From positions 868,001-932,000 of the forward strand of contig NZ_LS483488.1 of NCBI RefSeq assembly GCF_900478295.1: a stretch of 64,000 bases of DNA, read 5' to 3'. Shown here piece after piece: positions 19,816-29,510 of this stretch; the first letter of the stretch is position 1, and each line of letters opens with the position of its first letter. The position numbers and the translations under genes were made by a program. Source of the stretch: Helicobacter pylori NCTC 11637 = CCUG 17874 = ATCC 43504 = JCM 12093. Lineage in GTDB: Bacteria; Campylobacterota; Campylobacteria; Campylobacterales; Helicobacteraceae. The notes beneath the pieces were generated by a model. The model worked only from the letters and a program-made list of their open reading frames with translations, ran no database searches and was not told where the DNA came from.

Positions 19816-20331
19816 ATGGAAAAATTACCTAAAAAACGAGTTTCTAAAACCAAATCACAAAAACTTATCAATAGCCTAACCACCCAAAAAAACAGAGCCT
19901 TTCTCAAAAAAATCAGCGCTAATGAAATGCTTTTAGAGTCAGAAAAAGGGGCGTTTAAAAAAAATGAAGCTTATTTTATTTCTGATGAAGAAGATAAAAA
20001 TTATGTTTTAGTGCCAGATAACGTGATCTCTCTTTTAGCAGAAAACGCCAGAAAGGCTTTTGAAGCCAGGCTTAGGGCGGAATTAGAAAGGGATATTATC
20101 ACCCAAGCGCCGATTGATTTTGAAGACGTGCGCGAAGTTTCCTTGCAATTGTTAGAAAATTTACGCCAAAAAGATGGGAATTTGCCTAATATCAACACCT
20201 TAAATTTTGTCAAACAAATCAAAAAAGAACACCCTAATTTATTCTTTAATTTTGACAACATGTTCAAACAACCCCCTTTTAATGAGAATAATTTTGAAAA
20301 TTTTGACAATAGCGATGAGGAAAATTTTTAA
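19816..20331 (+). CDS. Hypothetical protein with Asn/Asp/Phe-rich tail
   Basis: A 171-residue cytoplasmic-looking protein of unknown function with no signal peptide or membrane segment. The N-terminus is strongly basic ([14 protein letters not shown]), the middle is helical and charged, and the tail is unusual: [19 protein letters not shown] followed by acidic residues. The last base of its stop is shared with the hemN ATG, so the two genes are translationally coupled. I recognise it only as a conserved H. pylori protein. Confidence 0.7.
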   Translation: MEKLPKKRVSKTKSQKLINSLTTQKNRAFLKKISANEMLLESEKGAFKKNEAYFISDEEDKNYVLVPDNVISLLAENARKAFEARLRAELERDIITQAPIDFEDVREVSLQLLENLRQKDGNLPNINTLNFVKQIKKEHPNLFFNFDNMFKQPPFNENNFENFDNSDEENF

Positions 20332-21704
20332 TGCAAACCATTGATTTTGAAAAATTTTCACAATATTCCAAGCCCGGCCCGCGATACACTAGCTACCCAA
20401 CAGCGGTGGAATTTAAAGAAAATTTTAATGAAGAGAGCTTGAAAACGGCGTTTTTCAACCATGACACTCTCAAAAACCCCATGCCTTTATCGCTTTATAC
20501 GCATTTGCCCTTTTGCAGGAGCGCATGTTATTTTTGCGCTTGTTCAGTCATTTACACGAGCTTAGAAGAGAAAAAAACCCGATATATCAGCTACCTTAAA
20601 AAAGAACTCGCTCTTTTAAAAAACGCGATGGATACCAACCGAGAAGTGGCGCAATTCCACTATGGAGGCGGCACGCCGACCTTTTTTTCGCCCATTCAAT
20701 TAGATGAAATCACCCAAAGCATTCAAGAAGTTTTCCCTAATTTCAGTCAAGATGTTGAAATGAGTTGTGAGATTGACCCTAGGCATTTCACTAAAGAACA
20801 CATGCAAACCTTGTTTGATAGGGGGTTTAACCGCTTGAGTTTTGGGGTTCAGGATTTTGATTTGGAGGTTCAAAAAGCCATTCATAGGATCCAACCTTTT
20901 GAAATGGTTCAAGAATCCGTGAAGCTCGCCAGAGATTACGGCATCAAATCCATTAATTTTGATTTGATTTATGGATTACCCAACCAGACTAAAGAGGGTT
21001 TTTTAAAAACTTTGGAATGGGTTTTGAAACTGGATCCGGACCGATTAGCGGTGTTTAATTACGCGCATGTGCCTTGGGTGAAAAAAACGATGCGTAAAAT
21101 TGATGAAACCTTGTTGCCAAGCCCTAGAGACAAGCTAGAGATTTTAGAATCCCTTATTAGTTTTTTAGAAAAAGCCCATTACCAAATGATAGGCATGGAT
21201 CATTTCGCTAAAAGCGATAACGAATTGTATTTAGCCCTTCAAAAAGCAGAATTGCGCCGTAATTTTCAAGGCTATACCACGAAAAAATTCACTCAAACCA
21301 TTGGCATTGGCGTTACAAGCATTGGCGAAGGGAGCGATTATTACACGCAAAATTATAAAGACTTGCACCACTATGAAAAAGCCCTTGATTTGGGGCATTT
21401 ACCGGTAGAAAGGGGTGTAGCGCTCACCAAAGAAGATACGTTGAGAAAAGAAGTGATCATGCAAATGATGAGCAATTTAAAATTGGATTACTCTAAGATT
21501 GAAGAAAAATTTTCTGTTGATTTTAAAGCGCATTTTAAAAAAGAATTAGAAAAATTAAAGCCTTATGAAGAAGTGGGCCTGCTTTCTTTCAACCCTAAAG
21601 GCTTTGAGATGACCAAAACAGGGGGCATGCTCGTAAGAAACATGGCCATGGAGTTTGACGCGTATTTGCGTGGGGGCGAAAAACATTTCAGTAAAACGCT
21701 ATGA
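20331..21704 (+). CDS. hemN: Oxygen-independent coproporphyrinogen III oxidase
   Basis: HemN is a radical SAM enzyme that decarboxylates coproporphyrinogen III in haem synthesis. The 457-residue protein has the HemN-specific GPRYTSYPTA motif (about residues 17-26) and the cluster ligands in CRSACYFCAC (about 60-69), followed by FHYGGGTPTFF. The N-terminal YTSYPTA block and full length favour true HemN over HemW-type proteins. It overlaps the next gene by 4 bp. Confidence 0.93.
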   Translation: MQTIDFEKFSQYSKPGPRYTSYPTAVEFKENFNEESLKTAFFNHDTLKNPMPLSLYTHLPFCRSACYFCACSVIYTSLEEKKTRYISYLKKELALLKNAMDTNREVAQFHYGGGTPTFFSPIQLDEITQSIQEVFPNFSQDVEMSCEIDPRHFTKEHMQTLFDRGFNRLSFGVQDFDLEVQKAIHRIQPFEMVQESVKLARDYGIKSINFDLIYGLPNQTKEGFLKTLEWVLKLDPDRLAVFNYAHVPWVKKTMRKIDETLLPSPRDKLEILESLISFLEKAHYQMIGMDHFAKSDNELYLALQKAELRRNFQGYTTKKFTQTIGIGVTSIGEGSDYYTQNYKDLHHYEKALDLGHLPVERGVALTKEDTLRKEVIMQMMSNLKLDYSKIEEKFSVDFKAHFKKELEKLKPYEEVGLLSFNPKGFEMTKTGGMLVRNMAMEFDAYLRGGEKHFSKTL

Positions 21705-23002
21705 ATGAAAATATTAATGAAAATATCTTTGAAGAAGTAGGGGACGCTTGTGTTAAATGCGCTAAATGCGTGCCAGGTTGCACCATATACCGCATTCATA
21801 AAGACGAGGCGACTTCGCCTAGAGGCTTTTTAGATTTGATGCGCTTAAACGCTCAAAACAAGCTCCGATTAGACGCAAATTTAAAACACCTTTTAGAAAC
21901 TTGCTTTTTATGCACCGCTTGTGTGGAAATTTGCCCTTTTCATTTGCCCATAGACACTTTAATAGAAAAAGCCAGAGAAAAAATCGCTCAAAAGCATGGC
22001 ATCGCTTGGTATAAAAAATCCTATTTTTCCCTTTTAAAAAACCGCAAAAAAATGGATAGGGTGTTTTCAACTGCGCATTTTTTAGCCCCTTGCATTTTCA
22101 AGCAAGTAGGGGATAGTTTAGAGCCTAGGGCGGTGTTTAAAGGCTTGTTCAAACGCTTTAAAAAAAGCGCTCTGCCTCCCTTAAATCAAAAAAGTTTTTT
22201 ACAAAAGCATGCAGAGGTTAAGCCTTTAGAAAACCCCATTCAAAAAGTGGCCATTTTTATAGGGTGCTTGAGCAATTACCATTACCAGCAAGTGGGGGAA
22301 AGCTTGTTGTATATTTTAGAAAAACTCAACATTCAAGCGATCATTCCTAAGCAAGAATGCTGCTCAGCGCCTGCGTATTTTACCGGCGATAAAGACACCA
22401 CGCTTTTTTTAGTGAAAAAAAACATAGAATGGTTTGAAAGCTATTTAGATGAAGTGGATGCGATCATCGTGCCTGAAGCCACATGCGCTAGCATGCTCAT
22501 CAACGATTATTACAAGGTGTTTTTAGGCGAAAAAGATAAGGATTTGTATGTGAAGCGCTTGGAAAAAATCACGCCTAAAATCTATCTGGCGAGCGTGTTT
22601 TTAGAGAAACACACCCCTTTAAAACATCTTTTAGAAAAAATCCCTAAGGGAAAAAAAGAGGTTATCACTTATCATAACCCTTGCCATGCCAAAAAAACCC
22701 TAAACGCTCATAAAGAAGTGCGCAACTTGCTCAATTTGCATTATGAAATTAAAGAAATGCCGGACAATTGCTGCGGTTTTGGGGGGATTACGATGCAAAC
22801 ACAAAAGGCGGGATTTTCTTTAAAAGTAGGGCTTCTTAGGGCTAAAGAAATCATAGATACCAAAGCTGCAATTTTAAGTGCAGAATGTGGGGCATGCCAC
22901 ATGCAGCTTAACAACGCTCTAAAGTCTTTAGATGACCCCAACACCCCGCCATTTTCACACCCTTTAGAACTCATCGCTAAAGCCTTAAAAAGCGCTGAAT
23001 AA
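21701..23002 (+). CDS. Fe-S oxidoreductase, GlpC/GlcF type (CCG domains)
   Basis: A 433-residue protein with two 4Fe-4S motifs, CVKCAKCVPGC (about residues 17-27) and CFLCTACVEICP (about 65-76), followed by two cysteine-rich CCG-type domains (CLSNYHYQ...CCSAPAYF and HNPCHAKK...CCGFGG, then CGACHMQL). It resembles the electron-transferring subunit of glycolate oxidase (GlcF) or anaerobic glycerol-3-phosphate dehydrogenase (GlpC). No flavin subunit lies next to it, so the substrate partner is undetermined. It overlaps hemN as ATGA. Confidence 0.85.
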   Translation: MNENINENIFEEVGDACVKCAKCVPGCTIYRIHKDEATSPRGFLDLMRLNAQNKLRLDANLKHLLETCFLCTACVEICPFHLPIDTLIEKAREKIAQKHGIAWYKKSYFSLLKNRKKMDRVFSTAHFLAPCIFKQVGDSLEPRAVFKGLFKRFKKSALPPLNQKSFLQKHAEVKPLENPIQKVAIFIGCLSNYHYQQVGESLLYILEKLNIQAIIPKQECCSAPAYFTGDKDTTLFLVKKNIEWFESYLDEVDAIIVPEATCASMLINDYYKVFLGEKDKDLYVKRLEKITPKIYLASVFLEKHTPLKHLLEKIPKGKKEVITYHNPCHAKKTLNAHKEVRNLLNLHYEIKEMPDNCCGFGGITMQTQKAGFSLKVGLLRAKEIIDTKAAILSAECGACHMQLNNALKSLDDPNTPPFSHPLELIAKALKSAE

Positions 23003-23038
23003 AAAGCCTTTTTAACCCCACTTTCCAACATCTTTTTA

Positions 23039-23072
23039 TATAATACAGAGCTTTAACGCCACTATCAAGGAA
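23039..23072 (+). promoter_or_regulatory. Promoter of the Type ISP-like restriction gene
   Basis: A perfect TATAAT at 23039-23044 lies 35 bp before the ATG at 23079. AAGGAA at 23067-23072 is the ribosome binding site. It separates the accessory island from the upstream hemN operon. Confidence 0.55.
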
Positions 23073-23078
23073 TGAAAA

Positions 23079-26000
23079 ATGCAAGAAATCAGTGCCTATA
23101 AACTCATCAAAGAAAAACTGCACGCCATACCCAACCTTCGCCATAAAGGGAGCTTGTTTGAAAAAATTTCTAAGCAATTTTTACAAGAGCATGACAGCGC
23201 TAACGAATACGAGTCTATTGATCTTTGGTATGATTGGAAATTAAGGGGGAAGGAGCGCGATAAGGGGATTGATATAGTCATTCAAACGACCTCAAAAGAA
23301 TACATCGCCGTGCAATGCAAATTCCATCAAAACAGCATCTCGTATAACGACATTTCGCCTTTTTTAACTCAATTGCAAAGCGGGGTGGGGGAGGTCAAGT
23401 TTAAAAAAGGGATCATCATCTCCACTTCTCATTTAACCTCTGAAGCCCTTAAAGCAATTGAGCAAATCAGAAGCACAGGAATGGGGATTGACATTGATGA
23501 AATCACTGAAGAGGATTTCATTTATTCTCGTATTGATTGGGAAAAGTTTGATCCCACAAAAACCGAAGACGAACTCCCCTTATGCGATAAGAAAAGGCCA
23601 CGCTCGCATCAAACAGAAGCGATAAAAGCCACCAAAGAGTATTTTTCTGACCCTAAAAACACCAGAGGCAAGCTCATTATGGCATGCGGGACAGGCAAAA
23701 CCTACACTTCTTTAAAAATCATGGAAGCTTTAGACCCTAAGATCATGCTTTTTTTAGCGCCAAGCATCGCTTTGCTTTCTCAAACTTTTAGAGAATACGT
23801 GCAAGAAAAAAGCGAGCCTTTTTACGCTTCTATCGTGTGCAGCGATGATAAAACCGGGCAAAGTAAGAACGAAGACAATGACGATATTAAATTTTCTGAG
23901 CTCCCTTTAAAGCCCTCCACTCGCTTGGAAGACATTTTAAGCGCTTATGAAAAAGCGCAAAAAGAGAACAAGCGCTTCATTATTTTTTCAACCTATCAAA
24001 GCGCGTTGCGTATTAAAGAAGCGCAAGAAGCGGGTTTGGGTGAAATCGATCTCATCATTTGCGATGAAGCCCACAGAACGGTAGGGGCTATGTATTCTAG
24101 TAATGAAAGGGACGATAAAAACGCTTTCACGCTGTGCCATAGCGATGGAAATATCAAGGCTAAAAAACGCCTTTATATGACCGCCACGCCTAAAGTGTAT
24201 AGCGAAAGTTCTAAAGCTAAAGCCAAAGAGAGCGATAATATTATCTATTCTATGGACGATGCAGAGATTTTTGGCGAAGAAATCTATACGCTCAATTTTT
24301 CACAAGCGATCGCTTTGGATCTCCTCACCGATTACAAAGTCATCATTTTAGCGGTGCGAAAAGAAAATTTAAGCGGCGTTACTAACAGCGTGAATAAGAG
24401 AATCAGTCAGCTCAAAGCCGAAGGCACTAAATTAGATAAAAAGCTCATCAATAACGAATTTGTTTGTAAGATCATCGGCACGCATAAAGGGTTAGCCAAG
24501 CAGGATCTAATCGTTTTAGATGATGAAAACAAAGAAGATCACAACTTGCAAAACCAATACGACACCGCTCCTTCTCAAAGAGCCATAAACTTTTGTAAAA
24601 GCATACAAACGAGCAAGAATATCAAAGACTCCTTTGAAACGATCATGGAATGCTATGATGAAGAGTTGAAGAAAAAGAGTTTTAAAAACCTAAAAATCAG
24701 CATCGATCACATTGATGGCACCATGAATTGTAAGGATAGGCTTGAAAAATTAGAAAAACTCAATGAATTTGAGCCCAACACTTGCAAGGTTTTAAGCAAC
24801 GCCAGGTGTTTGAGCGAAGGGGTGGATGTCCCAGCGTTAGATAGCATTGTCTTTTTTGATGGCAAAAGCGCTATGGTGGATATTATCCAAGCGGTGGGTA
24901 GGGTGATGCGCAAAGCCAAGCGCAAGAAAAGAGGCTATATCATTTTGCCTATCGCTTTAGAAGAGAGTGAAATTGAGAACTTGGATGAAGCCGTCAATAA
25001 CACCAATTTCAAAAACATTTGGAAAGTGATAAAAGCCTTAAGAAGCCATGACCCAAGCCTGGTTGATGAAGCCACTTTCAAAGAAAAAATCAAAATCTTT
25101 GGGAGCGATGATAGCAACAATCACAACGATGAAAAAACCCTTTTTGACGCTATCTTATTGCAAGATCTAGCGGACGCTATGTATAATGTCATGCCCACTA
25201 AATTAGGGGACAGGAATTATTGGGAAAATTTCACCAAAAAAACGGGCAACATCGCAAGAACCTTGAACAACCGCTTGAAAATTATTTTTGACAAAAACCC
25301 TGAATTTTTCCACGGCTTTTTGGATTCCTTAAGGGAAAATATCCATGCAAACATCAAAGAAGATGAAGCCTTAGACATGATCACTTCTCACGTCATCACT
25401 AAGCCCATTTTTGATGCACTTTTTGGGGATAATATTAAAAACCCTATCGCAAAAGCCTTGGATAAAATGGTTCAAAAACTCTCCACTCTGGGCTTAGAAG
25501 GGGAAACTAAAGATCTGAAAAACCTCTATGAAAGCGTGAAAACAGAAGCCTTGCACGCCAAAAGCCAAAAAAGCCAGCAAGAACTCATTAAAAACCTCTA
25601 CAACACTTTCTTTAAAGAAGCCTTTAAAAAGCAAAGCGAAAAACTAGGGATCGTTTATACGCCCATAGAGGTGGTGGATTTCATTTTAAGAGCCACTAAC
25701 GGCATTTTGAAAAAGCATTTCAACACGGATTTTAACGATTCAAACATCACGATTTTTGACCCTTTCACGGGCACCGGGAGTTTTATCGCTCGTTTGCTTT
25801 CTAAAGAAAACGCGCTCATTAGCGATGAAGCCTTAAAAGAGAAGTTTCAAAAAAATTTATTCGCTTTTGACATCGTGCTTTTATCTTATTACATCGCTTT
25901 AATCAATATCACCCAAGCCGCACAAAATAGGGACAGCTCGTTAAAAAATTTCAAAAACATCGCGCTCACGGACAGCTTGGATTATTTAGAAGAAAAAACC

Positions 26001-27533
26001 AATAAGGGGGCGCTCCCTTTATATGAGGATTTGAAAGAAAACAAAGGCATCAAAGACACTCTAGCCAACCAAAATATCCGAGTCATCATCGGCAACCCGC
26101 CTTATTCAGCCGGTGCAAAGAGTGAGAACGATAACAACCAAAACCTTTCACACCCTAAGCTTGAAAAATTAGTTTATGAAAAATACGGCAAAAATTCCAC
26201 ATCTAAAAATGTGGGGAAAACCACACGAGACACGCTCATTCAAAGCATCCGCATGGCGAGCGATGTTATTAAGGATAAGGGGGTGATAGGCTTTGTGGTG
26301 AACGGGGGTTTTATTGACTCTAAAAGCGCAGACGGGTTTAGAAAATGCGTGGCCAAAGAATTTTCACATCTTTATGTGCTGAATTTGAGGGGGAATCAGC
26401 GCACTTCAGGGGAGGAGCGAAAAAAACAAGGAGATGGAATCTTTGATAGCGGATCGAGGGCGACGATAGCGATCGTCTTTTTTGTGAAAGACAAGAGTGT
26501 TCCCAATAATACGATTTTTTACTATGAAGTGGAAGATTACTTGAAAAGAGAAGCCAAACTCAACTTGCTCGCGGGTTTTGAAAATTTGGATTTGGTGCCT
26601 TTTAAGGAAATCACCCCGAATCATAAAGGCGATTGGATCAACCAAAGGAATGACGCTTTTGAAAAACTCATCCCTTTAAAAAGAGACCCAAAGCTCAAAA
26701 TATTTGATACTATTTTTGATCTCAATTCTGGCGGAGTGGTGAGCGGGCGTGATCCTTGGGTGTATAATTTTTCTCCAAACATTTTAACCCAATCGGTGCA
26801 AAAATGCATTGACACTTATAACGCTGATTTGAAGCGCTTCAATGCGCGTTTCAAGGAAGCTTTCAAACAACGCGCTAAAGATAAAGGTATCAAACCAGCC
26901 GATCGTTACAAACACCTAAACGATAGAGAAATCACCACCGATAAAACGAAAATCGCTTGGACTCGTAGTTTGAAACAAGGATTTATTAAAAATAAAAACC
27001 TGCCAGAAAGTGGCATGGAGCGTGCAAGGTTAGCCCTTTATCGCCCTTTTAACAAACAATGGCTTTATTTTGATAAAAATTTAAATGAAGAACAATACCA
27101 ATTTTCAAAAATTTTCCCAGATAAAGACGCTCAGAATGTGGTGATCAATACCACAATAAGAAATTTTAGTGCCTTGATAGGGGACGCTATCACCGATAGC
27201 CATTTCACAGGCGACACCCAAGCTTACCCCTTGTATTATTACGATGATTTGGGGAATCGCCATTACGCCATCAGCGGCTATGCGCTCAATTTGTTCAGGA
27301 GGCATTATGGAGATAATTCTATTGCTGAAGAAGAGATTTTTTATTACATTTATGCGATTTTCCACCATAAGGGCTATTTGGAAAAATACAAAAATTCCCT
27401 CGCCAAAGAAGCGCCGCGCATCGCTTTGAGCCAAGATTTTAAAGAACTCTCTGCTCTAGGCAAAGAATTAGGAGAGTTGCATTTGAACTATGAGAGCGGG
27501 GAAATGCATGGTAGCGTTAATATACCACACTGA
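23079..27533 (+). CDS. Type ISP-like restriction-modification enzyme (nuclease-helicase-methylase)
   Basis: A 1484-residue single-chain enzyme. In order: a PD-(D/E)xK-like nuclease with GID at 63-65 and Q-C-K at 79-81; a superfamily 2 helicase/translocase with Walker A ACGTGKT (202-208), DEAH (329-332), MTATP motif III and a C-terminal helicase lobe with QAVGRVMRKAK; a helical coupler; an N6-adenine methyltransferase with FDPFTGTGSF (about 893-902) and NPPY (1006-1009); and a C-terminal target-recognition region. This is the domain order of Type ISP enzymes such as LlaGI and LlaBIII. The chain stops at 27533, about 100 residues short of the family end; the missing part is encoded by the next open frame. 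It should methylate and cut unmodified DNA; specificity is not readable. Confidence 0.88.
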   Translation: MQEISAYKLIKEKLHAIPNLRHKGSLFEKISKQFLQEHDSANEYESIDLWYDWKLRGKERDKGIDIVIQTTSKEYIAVQCKFHQNSISYNDISPFLTQLQSGVGEVKFKKGIIISTSHLTSEALKAIEQIRSTGMGIDIDEITEEDFIYSRIDWEKFDPTKTEDELPLCDKKRPRSHQTEAIKATKEYFSDPKNTRGKLIMACGTGKTYTSLKIMEALDPKIMLFLAPSIALLSQTFREYVQEKSEPFYASIVCSDDKTGQSKNEDNDDIKFSELPLKPSTRLEDILSAYEKAQKENKRFIIFSTYQSALRIKEAQEAGLGEIDLIICDEAHRTVGAMYSSNERDDKNAFTLCHSDGNIKAKKRLYMTATPKVYSESSKAKAKESDNIIYSMDDAEIFGEEIYTLNFSQAIALDLLTDYKVIILAVRKENLSGVTNSVNKRISQLKAEGTKLDKKLINNEFVCKIIGTHKGLAKQDLIVLDDENKEDHNLQNQYDTAPSQRAINFCKSIQTSKNIKDSFETIMECYDEELKKKSFKNLKISIDHIDGTMNCKDRLEKLEKLNEFEPNTCKVLSNARCLSEGVDVPALDSIVFFDGKSAMVDIIQAVGRVMRKAKRKKRGYIILPIALEESEIENLDEAVNNTNFKNIWKVIKALRSHDPSLVDEATFKEKIKIFGSDDSNNHNDEKTLFDAILLQDLADAMYNVMPTKLGDRNYWENFTKKTGNIARTLNNRLKIIFDKNPEFFHGFLDSLRENIHANIKEDEALDMITSHVITKPIFDALFGDNIKNPIAKALDKMVQKLSTLGLEGETKDLKNLYESVKTEALHAKSQKSQQELIKNLYNTFFKEAFKKQSEKLGIVYTPIEVVDFILRATNGILKKHFNTDFNDSNITIFDPFTGTGSFIARLLSKENALISDEALKEKFQKNLFAFDIVLLSYYIALINITQAAQNRDSSLKNFKNIALTDSLDYLEEKTNKGALPLYEDLKENKGIKDTLANQNIRVIIGNPPYSAGAKSENDNNQNLSHPKLEKLVYEKYGKNSTSKNVGKTTRDTLIQSIRMASDVIKDKGVIGFVVNGGFIDSKSADGFRKCVAKEFSHLYVLNLRGNQRTSGEERKKQGDGIFDSGSRATIAIVFFVKDKSVPNNTIFYYEVEDYLKREAKLNLLAGFENLDLVPFKEITPNHKGDWINQRNDAFEKLIPLKRDPKLKIFDTIFDLNSGGVVSGRDPWVYNFSPNILTQSVQKCIDTYNADLKRFNARFKEAFKQRAKDKGIKPADRYKHLNDREITTDKTKIAWTRSLKQGFIKNKNLPESGMERARLALYRPFNKQWLYFDKNLNEEQYQFSKIFPDKDAQNVVINTTIRNFSALIGDAITDSHFTGDTQAYPLYYYDDLGNRHYAISGYALNLFRRHYGDNSIAEEEIFYYIYAIFHHKGYLEKYKNSLAKEAPRIALSQDFKELSALGKELGELHLNYESGEMHGSVNIPH

Positions 27534-27847
27534 TGAACGCCGAAATAGAGGGTTATTATGATGTGGAAAAAATGACCAAAAAAGGGGATCGCATCATCTA
27601 TAACCAAAATATCGCTATCATTAAAATCCCTAAAAAAGCCTTTGAGTATGTGGTGAATGGTAAAAGCGCGATTGATTGGGTGATCGAACGCTACCAAAAG
27701 ACTATGGATAAAGACAGCCTGATTGAAAACAACCCGAACGATTACGCCGGCGGCAAATACGTTTTTGAACTCCTTTGTAGGGTCATCAAACTCTCTGAAA
27801 AAAGCGTGGATTTGATAGAAAAGATCAGCATGAAGAGGTTTGAGTGA
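27533..27847 (+). CDS. Detached C-terminal segment of the Type ISP-like enzyme
   Basis: A 104-residue frame whose ATG overlaps the TGA of the large gene by one base, in the -1 frame. YYDVEKM, IIYNQNIAIIKIPKKAFEYV and NGKSAIDWVIERYQK match my recollection of the extreme C-terminus of single-chain Type ISP enzymes, so this looks like the tail of the same protein separated by an indel. In this frame a TAA at 27518-27520 closes the upstream side. It could be made as a separate subunit by coupled translation or be a non-functional leftover. It overlaps the next gene by 4 bp. Confidence 0.7.
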   Translation: MNAEIEGYYDVEKMTKKGDRIIYNQNIAIIKIPKKAFEYVVNGKSAIDWVIERYQKTMDKDSLIENNPNDYAGGKYVFELLCRVIKLSEKSVDLIEKISMKRFE

Positions 27848-29289
27848 GCGAAAATAGTATCATAGAAATTAAAGAGCGAGAGATCTTAAAAGAAAAGATT
27901 ATTGAGCTTCTAAAAAAGAGCAAGGATCAAAATAAGCCTGTCGCTATTGCCATTAATGGGGAGTGGGGGATAGGAAAAACCTATTTATGGAAAAATGAAT
28001 TAGCTCCACTCATTAGAGAAGAACTTAAAAAAAATCCCATTTACACCTCTGTTTTTGGAAAAAAAGATGAGCAAGCGATCATTGAAGATCTAGTCGCTCA
28101 ATTTTTAAGCGCTGAAAAACAAAAAACTGATTCAATAAGAAACATCATTAATGGGATACTTTCATTTCTTAGTGTGCATTTTGGGGTAAAAATAAATGTT
28201 AATATTGATTTTTTATTTAAAACGCTTAAAAAAGAGCATATGGAAAATACCATTGTGTGCATTGATGAGTTTGAAAGACTATCTGATAAGATCCCAGTGC
28301 AAGATATTTTGGGGTTGATTTCTGAACTCAAGGAACATAAGGGGTGTTGTGTTTATTGCGATTTACAATGATCTTAAGCTCTTTACTGATGAGACACAGA
28401 ATGAACAAAAAAGAAAAATATTTGATGCTTATTGTGAAAAAGTTTTTGACAGAATTTTTAACTTTTCTCCTTATGCAAAAGAAAACAAATTGAAGTAATG
28501 GGCGATCATCCAATTAAGACTGATTTTGAAGCTTATCCGTATATGAAAGATATTTTCAATATTGATGATAACACAACCAATCTTAGAACATTTCAAAAAT
28601 TAAATAATATATATGATGAATTGCAACTAAAAGAATATCCAAATGATGACTTTAAAAAAATATACCAATATTTACTATATCTAATATTATATGCATATTA
28701 TTTTGATTTATATGACAAATATTTTATTCCACCTAAAGATCCAAGACCAATAACAAATCTCTTTTCTCCAAACTCTACAATCTTTAAAGAAGTGATGGAG
28801 CAACAAGCACCAATAATAAAAAATGGTATAGAGAGTATAAAAACAAACGCTTCTTATAATCCAAAAGAACTCCAAAATTGCCTTAAAAACATGATAAATA
28901 AAATCATTCAAGATACAAAATACCACAATGATTTTTTAAAAAAGTGTCAAACAAGCAAAGACTTTGAAGAGGCATCAATTGAGTTTTTTCTTGAAAATAA
29001 AGACAATCTCAAAGCTTTCCCTTATATTTTTGGTTTTAGAATTCTTAATTATAACTCTAATTTTTCATTAAGGGCAGTTATGGAAAACCATAGAGATGAA
29101 TGTTTGGAATTAATAGAAAAATGGTATAAAAGCGCATCCCAATACCGCAATGAAAATCAGCAAGATTTGGGGGAATATTTTTGGATCAATGATTACACTT
29201 TTAGCTTGCCACTCAAAGAAACACTTAAATTATTAAACATCAATCTTTCAAAAGATTTTCTTTTGTATTCATACAACCACCCACTTTAA
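27844..29289 (+). pseudogene. KAP-family P-loop NTPase, broken by two one-base indels
   Basis: The first 175 residues hold Walker A NGEWGIGKTY (about residues 38-47) and Walker B TIVCIDEFERLSDK (about 137-150), typical of KAP-family NTPases. After a G4 run at 28341-28344 the coding sense moves to another frame (VVFIAIYNDLKLF...) up to TAA at 28495, then an indel near the A runs at 28477-28485 returns it to the first frame, which continues from 28498 to 29289 (263 residues). Removing one G and adding one A would give a single protein of about 481 residues. The 3' part is markedly AT-rich. It follows the restriction gene with a 4-bp overlap, so it is probably a defence-island accessory gene that has decayed. 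Confidence 0.75.
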
Positions 29290-29388
29290 TTGATTTTCTC
29301 AAATTAAAAAACGCATTTTCCAACTATCCTAAACGGATTTATCCCAAAATCCCCCCAAAAACAGAAAAATCGCAGAGCCAAACCGCTA

Positions 29389-29433
29389 AAACCCCCTAGA
29401 AAATTTAAAATTTTAAGTTTTAGGGGTGTTTTT
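29389..29433 (+). terminator. Weak terminator-like hairpin after the NTPase remnant
   Basis: ACCCCCTA (29391-29398) can pair with TAGGGGTG (29421-29428) across a long AT-rich loop that also contains AAATTTAAAATTTT, followed by TTTTT at 29429-29433. This is a plausible but loose intrinsic terminator. The gap 29290-29510 holds otherwise only a promoter region. Confidence 0.35.
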
Positions 29434-29457
29434 CTTAAGAATTTAGGTTTTTTATAG

Positions 29458-29500
29458 ATTATTATGTTATTATTATACGAAATGTAGACTTTTAGAAGGA
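29458..29500 (+). promoter_or_regulatory. Promoter region of the outer membrane protein gene
   Basis: GATTATTATGTTATTATTAT (29458-29477) contains a candidate -10 (TATTAT at 29471-29476) and repeats of TTATTA that resemble metal-regulator (Fur or NikR) operators. AGAAGGA at 29494-29500 precedes the ATG at 29511. Regulation is an inference from composition only. Confidence 0.35.
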
Positions 29501-29510
29501 AAAATGTTGT

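Noticed and set aside
27105-27434. Open frame on the minus strand inside the restriction enzyme gene
   Set aside because: It has no ribosome binding site or family features and lies opposite a conserved domain; it is a shadow frame.
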